Positions 1 through 22,339 of a stretch of 64,000 bases of DNA are shown here, piece after piece. Position numbers and translations under genes: made by a program. Each line of letters starts with the position of its first letter. Position 1 is the first letter of the stretch. The notes beneath the pieces were generated by a model. It searched no databases. It was not told the origin of the DNA and saw nothing but the letters and a program-made list of their open reading frames with translations. Source of the stretch: Mesostigma viride (lineage: Eukaryota > Streptophyta > Mesostigmatophyceae > Mesostigmatales > Mesostigmataceae); the NCBI GenBank assembly GCA_009746045.1, contig RPFO01000003.1:1548914-1612913 (forward strand), given 5' to 3'.

Positions 1-780
1 AATGCGTGCGTTTGCGGGTGGTGTAAAAAATATCGATGTGCACAGATGACCTCATTCGATGACCCATTCGATGCGAACATCCGGATTGTCAATGGGAAGG
101 AGTGCCGACGGAAAGCGAGGGTTCTGTCCCAAGCATTCTGACGTATGGGGGGCGTTGTTTGCCGAAATCGAGAGCGGGCTGATGACGATTGCCGTCACAT
201 CGTGACGAAAAGGAAGCCTTGGCCCAACAACATGGTTTTGGTCTTTTACTATGTTGACAGAAGCCTCGATTCATTGCTGCGGTGATGCAGATGGTGATAG
301 AGGAGGTGGGACAGATGCGACCTGGAGAGGGGATAGGCGTAAGGACAAGCCGCCAAGCATGTGTGGGCTTACATGGGAGACCATCCCGACTGTCCAACGG
401 CCAAAGTGTGGCTGATATGGGAAGGGACCTGGCCACGAGTCCGCGTATGAAGTGCGCGCGACTCGTGACAGCGCTTTGAAGGGGGAGGTGAAAGACCTGA
501 TGCGCAAGGGGGGTTGGTAGAGCAGATTAGACAGCAGATTAGACGTGTGTGTGATTTTGATGAGGAGATTGATGAGAAGCCGGCAAAGAGGGCAGGATGG
601 ACAGAATTGCTCAGTAGAAAGAGAGGGAGAAAATATGATTTGATAATCTGGATGCGTGTAATTGGAACTAATTTATTTGTCTCTAAAACTTCTTTGAACG
701 GACCTTTGAACCAACATTATTGCACAACAAGACTAGATTGAGAATTGTGTGAGAAAGACGCCAGAGGGTTCTGACGGTCC
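1..780 (+). other. Coding-like debris, unassigned
   Basis: No intact gene is visible. Several plus-strand stretches read like protein but are interrupted: about 45-137 and 137-205 fit together only through a frameshift near 137, and about 261-513 reads well apart from one internal stop, ending in a stop at 511-513. The segment around 514-640 is rich in Arg, Lys and Glu. These could be exons or remnants belonging with the zinc-module gene that follows on the same strand. I recognise no family. The interval may equally be a decayed repeat copy. Confidence 0.25.
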
Positions 781-810
781 TTATTGCCCCTGTTATACAA
801 TGGCTGCTGT

Positions 811-1622
811 ATGGGACTCATGGCAATTGCGCAGATGGCAACGAAATGCAAAATCTGTACGGAGCCCGTAAGGGTCGAGGGACTGTGCGCGGAACATTAC
901 AAGTTCCTACAAGCGCACGACCTCGAGTACCAAAATGCCAAGGATCCATACGGGGGGTGTGGATTTCTTAGATGTGATAGACCACTGGAGGGATTGGATG
1001 TGTATTGCAAGACACATCTACCTTTTGCCGAGAAGTTGGAGGACGTGTGCGCTCGTGGGATCGCATACGTAGCAAGTTTGCAGATGTTGATGGGGAAGAC
1101 CGGAATGACACGCTCGGTCCTCCACTTCACGGCAACGCACACTGGGGAACGGAAAGTTGAGCTGGTGCGCCTCGACAGGCAGGGACTCGAGATTTCGGCA
1201 GAGGGGACAGCGCGTACGGGTTTGCTCATGGGCAAAACGTTACCATGGGGGATTCCTTGCAGGGTGTGGCGCGTGAATGCGCGTACACCTTGATGATGAA
1301 TAATGGATTTGTGGAAGCACAAAGACTGCACAAGGATATTTTGGAGGCTCTTCTTGCCGCAGAGCCGGTGAGACTGCCGACGCTCCCGAGGCCTGAGGAG
1401 CGGGACCGTTTGATCAGGATGGTGGTGAAGGCGGATATAGATGCAGATGTGGAGGCCGCAAAGGCGAAGGCAGAGGAAGCGCGTCGTGCAAAGGAGGAAT
1501 CGGATCAAGAACTGTTGGAGAAGATGCAGAGCTCCAACAAAATTTTGCATCGTTTGGGGATGGCGGACGTCGCTTATGAATACGAGTCCGGGAAGGGGAA
1601 GAAACAAACGAGGAAAAGATAA
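811..1622 (+). CDS. Small protein with two Cys/His metal-binding-like modules, one frameshift
   Basis: Function unknown. The first ATG of the frame is at 811. The N-terminal half carries two Cys/His clusters: CKIC followed nine residues later by CAEH, then CGFLRC followed by CKTH. This spacing suggests two zinc-binding loops. The C-terminal half, read in another frame (to the stop at 1620-1622), is helical and charged, with Glu/Lys/Ala-rich coiled-coil-like sequence and a basic KKQTRKR end. Both frames are open across about 1200-1293, so one protein of about 270 residues is the simplest reading, with a single-base loss in a G run (1203-1206 or 1247-1251). It could be a true gene with an assembly error, or a young pseudogene. 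A 24-base intron is too short to explain the frame change. Confidence 0.45.
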
Positions 1623-1845
1623 TAATGGGAATGGTCGCCCACTGTTCTTGTCACAGAAATGCTTTTGTTAATGCTGGCGAACTTGGGACGGTCGTCCGTA
1701 TTTCAACATTTCCTTGCCTTTAAAATTGATTGATGGGTAAATAATAATACTGAGCAAGCCTTCCATTTTATGTGTCTGTGGTCATACAATTTCGTTATTG
1801 TTTCAACCCTTGCAACGATGCATGTAAGTCTCAACCTTGGTGTCA
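1623..1845. other. AT-rich spacer, no gene seen
   Basis: This stretch lies between the zinc-module gene and the plastid-derived insert. I see no coding signal; the composition turns AT-rich towards the insert. Confidence 0.5.
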
Positions 1846-2368
<523 letters not shown>

Positions 2369-2399
2369 TCATTGAATTGAACAAAAAAATTCTCTTATT

Positions 2400-2735
2400 G
2401 CCCCAATCATGGCTATTCTCTTAATGCCCTATCATGGCTATTTGTTTGTGTATGTTTTGCCCATGTTATTACATTAATGGCATGATGTTGTGGATTGCTA
2501 GCTCTATCTATGATGGTTGTTCGTTTGTGTATGCTTTGCCCATGTTGTTACAGTAATGGCATGATGTTGTGGATTGCTAGCTCAATCTATGATGGTTGTT
2601 CGTTTGTGTATGCTTTGCCCATGTTGTTACAGTAATGGCATGATTTTGTGGATTGCTCAACCTATGAGGGTTGTTCGTTTGTGTATGTTTTGCGCGCAGA
2701 TCACAATGGATTGCACCATCTGCCGCAGCAAGCGA
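2400..2735. repeat. 79-bp minisatellite, about 3.5 copies
   Basis: The unit contains CGTTTGTGTATGCTTTGCCC and GGCATGATGTTGTGGATTGC. Equivalent positions fall at 2430, 2509 and 2588 (79 bp apart), then at about 2663 after a small deletion. The two central copies are almost identical. Confidence 0.9.
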
Positions 2736-3347
2736 AGCCCCCTTACTGGTTCCAAGATCTTATCCTACTGGATGCCAAGCAGGCTGGCGAAGGGTATCCC
2801 AGTACGTACTTTGAAACTTGATGCCGCAAAACAACTACAACTTCGTTTTAACCCTTTAGCCGTTTTGAGTGATATTTACAGCGGACATTACATTTTTGTT
2901 GCTACGGGATGAGAATTGAGCTTTGTAATGCTAACAGGTGTCACAAACCAAACTGTCCGCTATTTGTAGTGGGCATTTATTGTTAGAGCTTGCAGCTGGG
3001 TCCCTGCTCCTCCACATGCAACCTTGGTGTTCATGAGCCCTTTACTAGCTTCCTTTCTGTCAGGGGGTGCTATATTTGGCACCCATAGGACATTGCAATA
3101 TGACCAATGACATGACCCCCAAGGTGGTGAATATATGTGTGTGCTTGTGTCCTATAATGGACCATAACTAACTATTAGGTTGGTTTGTGGACATTATCAT
3201 GGAAAGTGACAATTGCCCGGTTTTTATAGCGGGCAGTTGGACACGGTTTTAAGGGTTGACCTATTAGCTTTGTCAGATGTGTGTGCTGCACCGCACCGCT
3301 TGCTAACATATTCGGCGGATTTTTTCTTTGTCGTCTGCGTGTCACAG
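2736..3347. other. Non-coding interval before the first visible exon
   Basis: No convincing gene is seen. Short, related phrases recur near 2945-2975 and 3210-3235, where a G/C-rich GCGGGC or GTGGGC core is flanked by AT-rich DNA, suggesting decayed repeats. The last 30 bases (about 3319-3347) are a pyrimidine tract ending in CACAG, which I read as a 3' splice site. Confidence 0.4.
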
Positions 3348-3647
3348 CGTGCTTGTACGCACAACCACCCGCCTTCCCCTCCGCCGGCGCCCCCGCCGCC
3401 GGGCTCTCCGCCGCCACCGGTGTTGCCCCCTGCGGCCGCCGGCCCTTCCGCGCCGTCGGAAGCTGCAGCGGCAGCACAGCAAATGCCCCCTCCCCCCGCA
3501 CCATCGTCGGTGCAAGAGGCGCGCGGCGTTCATGCAGCAAAGTCGGCGAAGGAGCGGAGGAAATCGGCGGCTTCTGGGTCATCGGGTTCCGATGCCGCGA
3601 CGGCAGCAACTGGAAAAGCAACCCACAAGACACTGCCAGCTGCCCGG
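3348..3647 (+). CDS. Unknown multi-exon gene, exon A (proline/alanine-rich)
   Basis: This exon of exactly 100 codons is bounded by a good 3' splice site (pyrimidine tract ending CACAG at 3347) and a 5' splice site GTAGGT at 3648. The peptide is low complexity: proline runs with PPPAPPPPGSPPPP, then alanine/glutamine-rich sequence, then a basic Lys/Arg/Ser segment ending in THKTLPAAR. It looks disordered. Both ends are phase 0, and exon B (16055) also starts in phase 0, so joining gives an uninterrupted frame across a 12.4-kb intron. If the 3' splice site is real, an upstream exon with the start codon has not been found; otherwise translation could start at the ATG at 3213. Function unknown. 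Confidence 0.5.
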
Positions 3648-3689
3648 GTAGGTGTTACGCACAAAGATGGGATTTTCTTGCGCCATCCT

Positions 3690-15292
<11,603 letters not shown>

Positions 15293-15302
15293 TTGCTTGA
15301 TT

Positions 15303-16005
15303 TTCTTGCGCCAACGGCCGTTGCAATTTGGAAATTAGGGTGTTATTTTTTTTTGCCCAACGGCCGTCGGAACCTTGAAATTAGGGTGTGATTTTCATGC
15401 GCCAACGGCCGTTGGAACCTGTAAATTAGGGTGTGATTTTCATGCGCCAACGGCCGTTGGAACCTGTAAATTAGGGTGTGATTTTCATGCGCCAACGGCC
15501 GTTGGAACCTGGAAATTAGGGTGTGATTTTTCTGTCGCCAACGGCCGTTGGAACCTGGAAATTAGGGTGTCATTTTTCTTGCGCCAACGGCCGTTGGAAC
15601 CTGGAAATTAGGGTGTGATTTTTCTCGCGCCAACGGCCGTTGGAACCTGGAAATTAGGGTGTCATTTTTCTCGCGCCAACGGCCGTTGGAACCTGGAAAT
15701 TAGGGTGTGATTTTTCTGTCGCCAACGGCCGTTGGAACCTGGAAATTAGGGTGTGATTTTCATGCGCCAACGGCCGTTGGAACCTGTAAATTAGGGTGTG
15801 ATTTTCATGCGCCAACGGCCGTTGGAACCTGGAAATTAGGGTGTTATTTTTCTCGCGCCAACGGCCGTTGGAACCTGGAAATTAGGGTGTGATTTTCATG
15901 CGCCAACGGCCGTTGGAACCTGTAAATTAGGGTGTGATTTTCATGCGCCAACGGCCGTTGGAACCTGGAAATTAGGGTGTTATTTTTCCGGCGACGGCCG
16001 TTGGA
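15303..16005. repeat. 45-bp palindromic minisatellite, array 1 (about 15.5 copies)
   Basis: Each unit carries the perfect 14-bp palindrome CCAACGGCCGTTGG followed by AACCTGGAAATTAGGGTGTG and a T-rich spacer with GCGC or TCGC. The period is 45 bp (for example 15401, 15446, 15491). Sub-variants differ in the spacer (TTTTCATGCG, TTTTTCTTGCG, TTTTTCTGTCG) and in CTGTAAATT versus CTGGAAATT. It begins a few bases after the hexamer satellite and ends about 50 bases before exon B. Confidence 0.95.
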
Positions 16006-16054
16006 ACATAGTACTGACCTTCCGGCTATCTGTATGTTTTTTGCATGTGATCAG

Positions 16055-17176
16055 GGGCGTCCGTCAAGGCAGAGAACGGAGGAAGAGCGGAGGAGGTGGG
16101 CTTACAAGATTGAACATGGGGTGGCGGAAAGGCATCTCACAACATTTTTTGAGGACTGGCGCCAACGAGCTCCGGGCACCGACTTATGGTCGGGGATTGT
16201 GAAGACCTTTGAGAGGAAGGGGCTGCTGACGACACGTGCTGGAAATGCGAAGCCCAGCATTTTGGACTCCTGGGAGCCAGCGCCGTCCTCTCAAGTGCAC
16301 GACAAGAATCTAACTGACACCATACAGGCGGCGTTTCATCTGCGGCAGAAGATACGCCTAGTTCCAGACGATGTCGACATCGTGGGGGGGTCCGCGATTG
16401 CGACTCAAGTACGGGTCCTTAGTAGCAACTTGTGCCAACTCCCGGAACTAATGAGGCATCGGACGGTGACGGTGCGGAATTGTAAGGGGCTCGCGCCGTG
16501 GTTCGTGGGGGCCGGCACAAGTCTGACGAAGGCAAAATGTGCCGTGCTGATCTTCCGGTTTGCGTGGCAGGTGCTGGCAGACCAGGAGCCCGATTCTTAC
16601 AATGCCTGGCTGGAAGAGAATCCAGGGTTTTCTGACAAAATTAAAAAACTGACGGGGGAGGACAGTGACCGTGCCGTGCAGAGGTTCGGATACTTTCGTT
16701 CGCCAACGGCCGAGGAAGGGAGGGCCATTCTCCGGACGTACTCCAAGAAGGATATGGCGGCCGCGTGCTCCGAGGATTTGATCACCATGGACTTGAATAC
16801 GTCCGAGTGGTCAGATGCATCTGACCGTGAGGCAGTACTTGAGCTCACGAACACCGCGTTGGGCTACATGCTCGCGTACGACAAGCCTTTCGTGTTTGCG
16901 CAGTTTGCCGTGCTGGACGGCAACCACTACACGCAGATGTTGAAGTCCGTGATTTTTGAGGGCTCAGACGAGCAAGTGAGGACTGCGATAGCTGGCGAGA
17001 TTGCCGGTAAACAAAAGGGCAAGTACGTGGAGACAACCGAGGAGGCGTTTGATTTGTGGAGGGGGTTGGTGAGGGACGCGGACAAGTTCATGTACACCAA
17101 TCTGGACGTGCTCAAGGGCTGGGAGGTGGAGGGGGAAGCACTGATCCCGCCCATGAAGGACATGCGGACGCAAAAG
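16055..17176 (+). CDS. Unknown multi-exon gene, exon B (374 codons)
   Basis: The exon runs from a 3' splice site (TGTGATCAG ending at 16054) to a 5' splice site AAAAG|GTAAAT at 17176, phase 0 at both ends. It encodes 374 residues of ordinary composition with no low complexity. It begins GRPSRQRTEEERRRWAYK, has many Trp/Phe/Tyr residues and reads like a folded domain. Landmarks include PWFVGAGTSLTKAKCAVLIF near the middle and ALGYMLAYDKPFVFAQFAVL in the last third. I recognise no family. One coding stretch at about 16698 (CGCCAACGGCCG) repeats most of the core of the flanking minisatellite. The neighbouring exons suggest a large nuclear-type protein, but this is inference. Confidence 0.6.
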
Positions 17177-17221
17177 GTAAATATAACGGATCGGGTGTGG
17201 GAACGTTGTAGGCACTAGATG

Positions 17222-17712
17222 TGATTTTTGTTCGCCAACGGCCGTTGGAACCTGGAAATTAGTGTGTGATTTTTCTTTCGCCAACGGCCGTTGGAACCTG
17301 GAAATTTTGTTGATATTTTTCTTGCGCCAACGGCCGTTGGAACCTGGAAATTCGGTCGACATTTTTCTTGCGCCAACGGCCGTTGGAACCTGGAAATTAG
17401 GGTGTGATTTTTCTTGCGCCAACGGCCGTTGGAACCTGGAAATTAGGGTGTGATTTTTCTTGCGCCAACGGCCGTTGGAACCTGGAAATTAGTGTGTGAT
17501 TTTTCTTGCGCCAACGGCCGTTGGAACCTGGAAATTTGGTTGATACTTTTCTTGCGCCAACGGCCGTTGGAACCTGGAAATTCGGTCGACATTTTTCTTG
17601 CGCCAACGGCCGTTGGAACCTGGAAATTAGGGTGTGATTTTTCTTGCGCCAACGGCCGTTGGAAACTGGAAATTAGGGTGTGATTTTTGTTCGGGAACGG
17701 CCGATCTTCCAA
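17222..17712. repeat. 45-bp palindromic minisatellite, array 2 (about 10.5 copies)
   Basis: This is the same unit as the 15.3-16.0 kb array (palindrome CCAACGGCCGTTGG plus AACCTGGAAATT), here inside the 616-bp intron between exons B and C. A three-unit higher-order pattern is visible: units reading AATTTTGTTGATATTT or AATTTGGTTGATACTT are followed by AATTCGGTCGACATTT and then AATTAGGGTGTGATTT, and the series occurs twice. Confidence 0.95.
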
Positions 17713-17792
17713 AGTGTAAGGACAAAATGTCAGGTCGTGTGTTGTATGACCGTTTTTTGTCTCAAACACTGATTCACATTTCATGCATGCAG

Positions 17793-20086
17793 GGGAGAGA
17801 GGCGCATCGGAGGGTTGCCCTGATCGGAGGGGGGCTGAATGCAGAAGACGAGGCCGTTTCCAAAAAGTCGAGGGGGACGGCGCTGCTGGAAGTGCACAAC
17901 TATTTCAAGACGCACATGGAGGAATCCTGGGATAAGCCGGAGGTGCCCCTTCAGGACCAGAAAGAAATATGGAATTTGATTCATGGGGTTTCAAGCAGCA
18001 CTGAGAAGGCAAGGAAGGACGGGGAGGGGGAGGAGGGTGGTGAGGAGCGGGTTGGAGGGCGATTGAACGAGGGTGGTTTGTCCGAATCGGAGAAAACCCA
18101 AGTCTACGACTTCATCTCGGCTGTGAAGGATGAAACGGTCGCTCCGAACGACGACAGTAGATGTGGAATGCCGATTGAGGACAAGCTGGCCAAGGAGCTT
18201 GCAGAGTTTCTGGACATCGTGGCAGCGGACAAGCTGGACGGGGAGGGAAGGGTGATGAGGAAGGGGGGGGGATCAAACAGGAAGGGTGGAGGAGTCTAGC
18301 CCGCTTTCGATTCTGGCCGTCTATCATGGCAACCGTGAAGGCCAAACACGTTCCTCCTCAGTGCTTGTATGACCTGACATACATGGCCAAGATCTTCTGC
18401 GAGGTGATGGTCCAGCTTTTCATGATCTACAACCGCGATTTGGGGAAATACCCCGAACCACGCGACCTCGGCTGGTTGCCGATGCAGCCTTCGGAATCCG
18501 ACAGCGCCCTTCAGAGGGTGGCCGATACGGTCGCTGTAGCTGCCAAGAGACTAAGGGCGGTTATCAGGCCAACGGGGAGGGACGATTCCACCTTCCCACT
18601 TGCACTGCTGGAGAGGACGGATTTTGGGACGACCCACAAGGAGGAAACGAAATGGTGGGTCCTGATTGCGCCCGAACCCCCAACCGAACAGGCTGTGGTG
18701 CCCCAACCCGTACAGCCTGTGGCGGGGGCTGTGGTGGTGACGGGGGCTGTGCCGGAGGAAGGCCAAGCCGAACATGCCGAGGCAGAGGACGTCCAGTCGG
18801 GTCGCCAAAAAAAGGTGGGGGAGAAGCGGGAACCCCCGCGGAAGTTTGGGTCGGAGGAGCTGGCATCCGAAATCGAGCAGCAGGGCCCGTGGATTTCTAA
18901 GAAAATTTACGGGTCTGACGGGGAAACGACCTGTGAGTTCATGATGAAGACTTTCGCGTGGGAGAAAAGCGATGGGCCGACACGGTTGGCTCAAGTGGTA
19001 CTTAATGCAATGGAGGGGTTCGAATTTGTTGTGAAGAGGAAGGGGGGGGTGAACCAGCCGGATATCAAGAATGGGATATGGCTGCTGAATTTGGAACACC
19101 ACGCGAAGCTGTGGAATGATGAGGAATTGTTGAAGGGTCGAACGGGTGCGTGGGTGGAGAAAAGGGACTGGAAGGCGGCGAAGGATTGTGGAGATTTCAA
19201 TGGTGTGAAGGACGCCTGGTCGTCGTACCTAGGCGATTTCACGGGATTCTTCAACCCACCCGTGATCTTCATTGGGTCAAAGGAGCAGGTGGATGGGTTT
19301 AAGGTCCTTCTGAAGGTACTTGGGAAGCGGCCTGAGGGGGAGGATATTTCCAATCCCAACGGCCGTTCGGGCAAGGAAATTGCGGGTGCAGCCCAGAAGC
19401 GTCCGCTGGAGACGGCAGGCGCTGGCACCAAAAAGAAACGCCGGAAGCGCGCCGCCTCGGAGACCCCCTCGGCCGAAGACGTCTCAATGGGGGATGATGA
19501 GGATGTCGGGTCACATGGGGGTGATGATGGGGAGGAGGTTGGTGATGATGGTGCCGGCGATGATGAGGGGGGCGGGAATGAGGGTGGTGATAAGGGGGGC
19601 GGGTCGAAGGACGGAGAGGGGGGGGTTCGAAGGGCGGAGAGGGGGGCGGGTCGAAGGGCGGAGAGGGGGGGGGTCGAAGGACGGAGAGGGGGGCGGGTCA
19701 AAGGGCGGAGAGGGGGGCGGGTCGAAGGGCGGAGAGGGGGGGGGTCGAAGGACGGAGAGGGGGGCGGGTCGAAGGGCGGAGAGGGGGGGGGTCGAAGGGC
19801 GGAGAGGGGGGGGGTCGAAGGACGGAGAGGGGGGCGGGTCGAAGGGCGGAGAGGGGGGCGGGTCAAAGGGCGGAGAGGGGGGCGGAGAGAAGGGCGGAGA
19901 GGGGGGCGGAGAGAAGGGCGGAGAGGGGGGCGGGGGGAAGGAGGGGGGGGAGGGGAGGGAGGCTCGAAGGGGAATTCGGGGGCGTCTGGGGGGGGATGTT
20001 GGGGCGTGCCGTCGACTACTGCAAAAAGCTCCTTTCGCCTGGCGGGCACGTTCGATCAAGAGCAACGGCTAGTCATCTGTCAAAGG
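17793..20086 (+). CDS. Unknown multi-exon gene, exon C (charged, with Gly/Lys/Glu repeats)
   Basis: The exon is bounded by a 3' splice site (CATGCATGCAG, 17792) and a consensus 5' splice site GTAAGT at 20087. It opens with GREAHRRVALIGGGLNAEDE and reads to a 9-G run at 18263-18271, where the frame moves by -1. It then continues through the globular part beginning near 18326, with landmarks MAKIFCEVMVQLFMIYNRD and WISKKIYGSDGE. A basic KKKRRKR segment near 19428 could be a nuclear localisation signal, followed by an acidic Asp/Gly stretch and a tandem GGGSKGGE-type tail. A second -1 shift in the G-rich tail is needed to reach the ending DYCKKLLSPGGHVRSRATAS. Two single-base losses bring the exon length to the phase required by its neighbours. 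Function unknown. Confidence 0.55.
19600..19940 (+). repeat. 24-bp coding tandem repeat, GGGSKGGE type
   Basis: About 14 units built on GGGTCGAAGG(A/G)CGGAGAGG with variable G runs. When G-run lengths are multiples of three the repeat encodes Gly-Gly-Gly-Ser-Lys-(Gly/Asp)-Gly-Glu. As written, the runs differ in length and the frame flips several times. It lies at the end of exon C. Confidence 0.85.
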
Positions 20087-20205
20087 GTAAGTTAATCTGA
20101 GTGAATATGGTCGGTTAAATTATGATGTTTGCATATTCCCAAGTTTGATTTGCGATTGTAATGATAACTAATTGCGCCGCTCGTCATTGCTTGTCCCACC
20201 CACAG

Positions 20206-21022
20206 GTGACGAGTCTGAAGAGGAGCCGCCAAAGGATGACGCGCATGGCGGCCCACCCAAAGGGTTTGAGGAAGATTCGGAAGAATCGGAAGAATCGGAA
20301 CCTGAGGAGGAAGCGCCACAAAGACGTGTCACAGTTACCGCAACCCAGCCCAAGCCACTAGACAAGAAAGTGCCACCACCAAGTTGGCAGCCGTGGATGG
20401 AGAATCTGGAAGGTGGGGGGGGGGGAAACGGGTCGTGCCCCGCTCGCCTGTTGGATGTCCGGTTTCGGTATTGTGCAAGCACGGCGGTGAATTTTGCCAG
20501 TATCGGAAGAACCAATCCCAGCGCCTTGATACGTTGTGGAAGCCCACGTGGGCTGCTGATTCGGTGGCTAAACTCAATGCAGACCCAATGAAGCTGGCAC
20601 ACATGCCTGATTTCCACGTCGACACGTTCCTGGTGCATGGAGTCGTTCGAAAGGTGGATAAAACGGGCGTGTGGTACGTTAAATTTTGGGCAGAAGGGTG
20701 TGACGAAAAGGGAATCTGGATTAATGGGGAGCAGGGGACGATGCCCGCGGCAATTTTCAAGGTACAACAAGACGAGATGCGGAACTGTTTCAAGCCACCT
20801 GAGGGAACGTATTTGGAGTGGTGGATGGACAAGGGGTACCTGGCGACCAGATCTTCCCCAGCGACCAGATCTTCCCCACGACTCCAAGAGAAGGGGGGAG
20901 ACCAAGCCGCAGGGCAGGGCAAACGAAAACCTCAAGGGAAGGCTGGCGCAGATGTGCGGGAGGGGGGTGTAAAGAAGCCCAGCGGACGGGGTGTAAAGAA
21001 ACGCCTGTTAGTAGGTAGTTAG
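20206..21022 (+). CDS. Unknown multi-exon gene, terminal exon D
   Basis: The 3' splice site is GTCCCACCCACAG (20205). The exon completes the codon left by exon C (G|GT) and opens with DESEEEPPK and a long Glu/Ser/Asp acidic tract. A G run near 20413-20422 shifts the frame by -1. Downstream it encodes a globular segment (LCKHGGEFCQYRKNQSQRLD, then FHVDTFLVHGVVRKVDKTGV, then GIWINGEQGTMPAAIF), a doubled ATRSSP motif, and a Lys/Gly-rich basic tail ending at the TAG at 21020-21022. Restoring one base gives 272 codons, exactly in phase with exon C. No family recognised. The whole gene model would give a protein of about 1,500 residues with acidic and basic disordered regions, plausibly nuclear. 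Confidence 0.6.
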
Positions 21023-21300
21023 ATAGCTTGATCTGAACTCGTGTACATTTGTAAAGATCGATCTGTACATCTGTCTCCAGAGCATTCACTTGAATATTCA
21101 AAGTTCAAGTGGGAATTACTGGTTGGGTTGTGCACAGGCTTGTGCACAATTTTGGCAATAATTATAATTCGTTCTATAAATAGAACTAGCGGGGTCGTGG
21201 AGAGGGTTGTGCAATTGTAAATAATCTACAACTTGTCTCACTTGCTTACCCTCCGAGTGCATGACACTATGACAAAAACAGCCAATTTTACCCCGACTTG

Positions 21301-21342
21301 AATAAATTTTAATAAATGTTAATAAATTTTAATAAATTTAAG
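21301..21342 (+). terminator. Candidate polyadenylation region, four AATAAA in a 10-bp tandem
   Basis: AATAAA occurs at 21301, 21311, 21321 and 21331 in a 10-bp tandem (AATAAAT plus three bases), about 280 bp after the stop of exon D. It is a reasonable cleavage/polyadenylation signal for that gene. It could also be only an AT-rich microsatellite. Confidence 0.4.
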
Positions 21343-21589
21343 CAATCTAGTAATGAAAAGTGCACGCGGAAAGCGCACCAGTGACCAAATTGCATGAAAT
21401 GGTAATGATTTCATGTGGAAACGCATTCACAATGAGCATCAATTGTCATGTATTTGTTGAAATGGCGTCTCCTCAAGTAATAAAATTTGGCATGGGTATT
21501 GTAGATTGATTGTGGGCCCCCCCTGCTCGCCCGAATTTTCCTTGGATGACCCGGTTGTTTACAAGGGTCGGTGGCTATTTATTAGTGGC

Positions 21590-21775
21590 CGATCCGAAAA
21601 AAAAATCCGGCGGAGCCCATTTTCGGAAGAACCAAAGGTTCGAAGAAAGGGTGAAGCCAATTTATTTGGAGAGGCTCCATCCATCCCATCCCACTCGACT
21701 GTACTGAGGACTTAATTATGTGCACGTAATGCTGTTACGTGTTAATAATTAACTAATTAATTAATAATTGGAGAG
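21590..21775 (+). mobile_element. LINE 3' end, hairpin family A
   Basis: The plus strand holds CTGAGGACTTA followed by an imperfect GCACGTAAT...TTACGTG hairpin and an AATTAATT tail. It matches in order the 3' end of the LINE whose reverse-transcriptase part is at 33824-34549. The upstream part (21590-21665, with CCGGCGGAGC and TTTTCGGAAGAACCA) is also found at 53970-54065. Confidence 0.6.
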
Positions 21776-21814
21776 GCATGCGTGAAGAGCGGACGCGCTC
21801 AGACGATTTCCATT

Positions 21815-22065
21815 GCATTAATTAATTAATTAAACACGTGCTCCCGTTGGGGAGTCACGGAGCACTGAAGTGCTTTTAATCCCTGTGTGTGCACTACAGG
21901 AGAAAGGGCAGAGACCCCCAGTCTCCTTCATGCCAAAGGCATGCCACAGCTGCAATCGGGCGCGGCTAGCTAAAAGGACAGGCTAACGATCCGGCAAACT
22001 GTGGGTGCAATAAGACCCATGTAAGCGGGGCATAACAAGTATAGTATTCCATTGCATGGTGTCTA
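21815..22065 (-). mobile_element. LINE-type 3' end, hairpin family C, minus orientation
   Basis: Read on the minus strand this ends with GGGATTAAAAGCACTTCAGT, then the CTCCC-CAAC-GGGAG hairpin, then a (TTAA)n tail at 21817-21834. Related copies lie at 24909-25210 (minus), 32335-32490 (plus) and 37780-37975 (plus). A block containing TTATTGCACCCACAG is shared with 25100 and 37790. Confidence 0.7.
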
Positions 22066-22179
22066 CTAATTGGACGATGGATCTTGGCGCTAAACTCCTG
22101 ACTCTGAGGCCAAGATTAATTGAACATATCTCGTTGGGAGTATTCAATTTTTTAAAAATAAACTAAATTACAACATGAC

Positions 22180-22235
22180 TCCGTAATTGGTTGGGAGATC
22201 ATGTACTCCGTTGGTTGGGAGATCATGTATACATA
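22180..22235 (-). mobile_element. LINE-type 3' end fragment, hairpin family D
   Basis: The phrase CATGATCTCCCAACCAACGG (minus strand) occurs in two partly duplicated versions. It matches the plus-strand family D ends near 34948 and 37570. Confidence 0.45.
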
Positions 22236-22339
22236 GCACGTATACCGTTGCTAGCTGATTGATGGGCCGGTGGGCCGGTGAGCGAACGGCCGGCCGCAAA
22301 ACCTAACTACGCTATCTCGCTGACATATGTATCTCCCGT

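Noticed and set aside
15303-17712. Telomeric TTAGGG in the 45-bp repeat
   Set aside because: AAATTAGGGTGTG contains TTAGGG once per 45-bp unit by chance; there is no tandem TTAGGG or TTTAGGG.
18551-20065. Minus-strand frames rich in Pro, Arg and Ser opposite exon C
   Set aside because: They are shadows of the G-rich coding strand; splice sites and phase continuity support the plus strand only.
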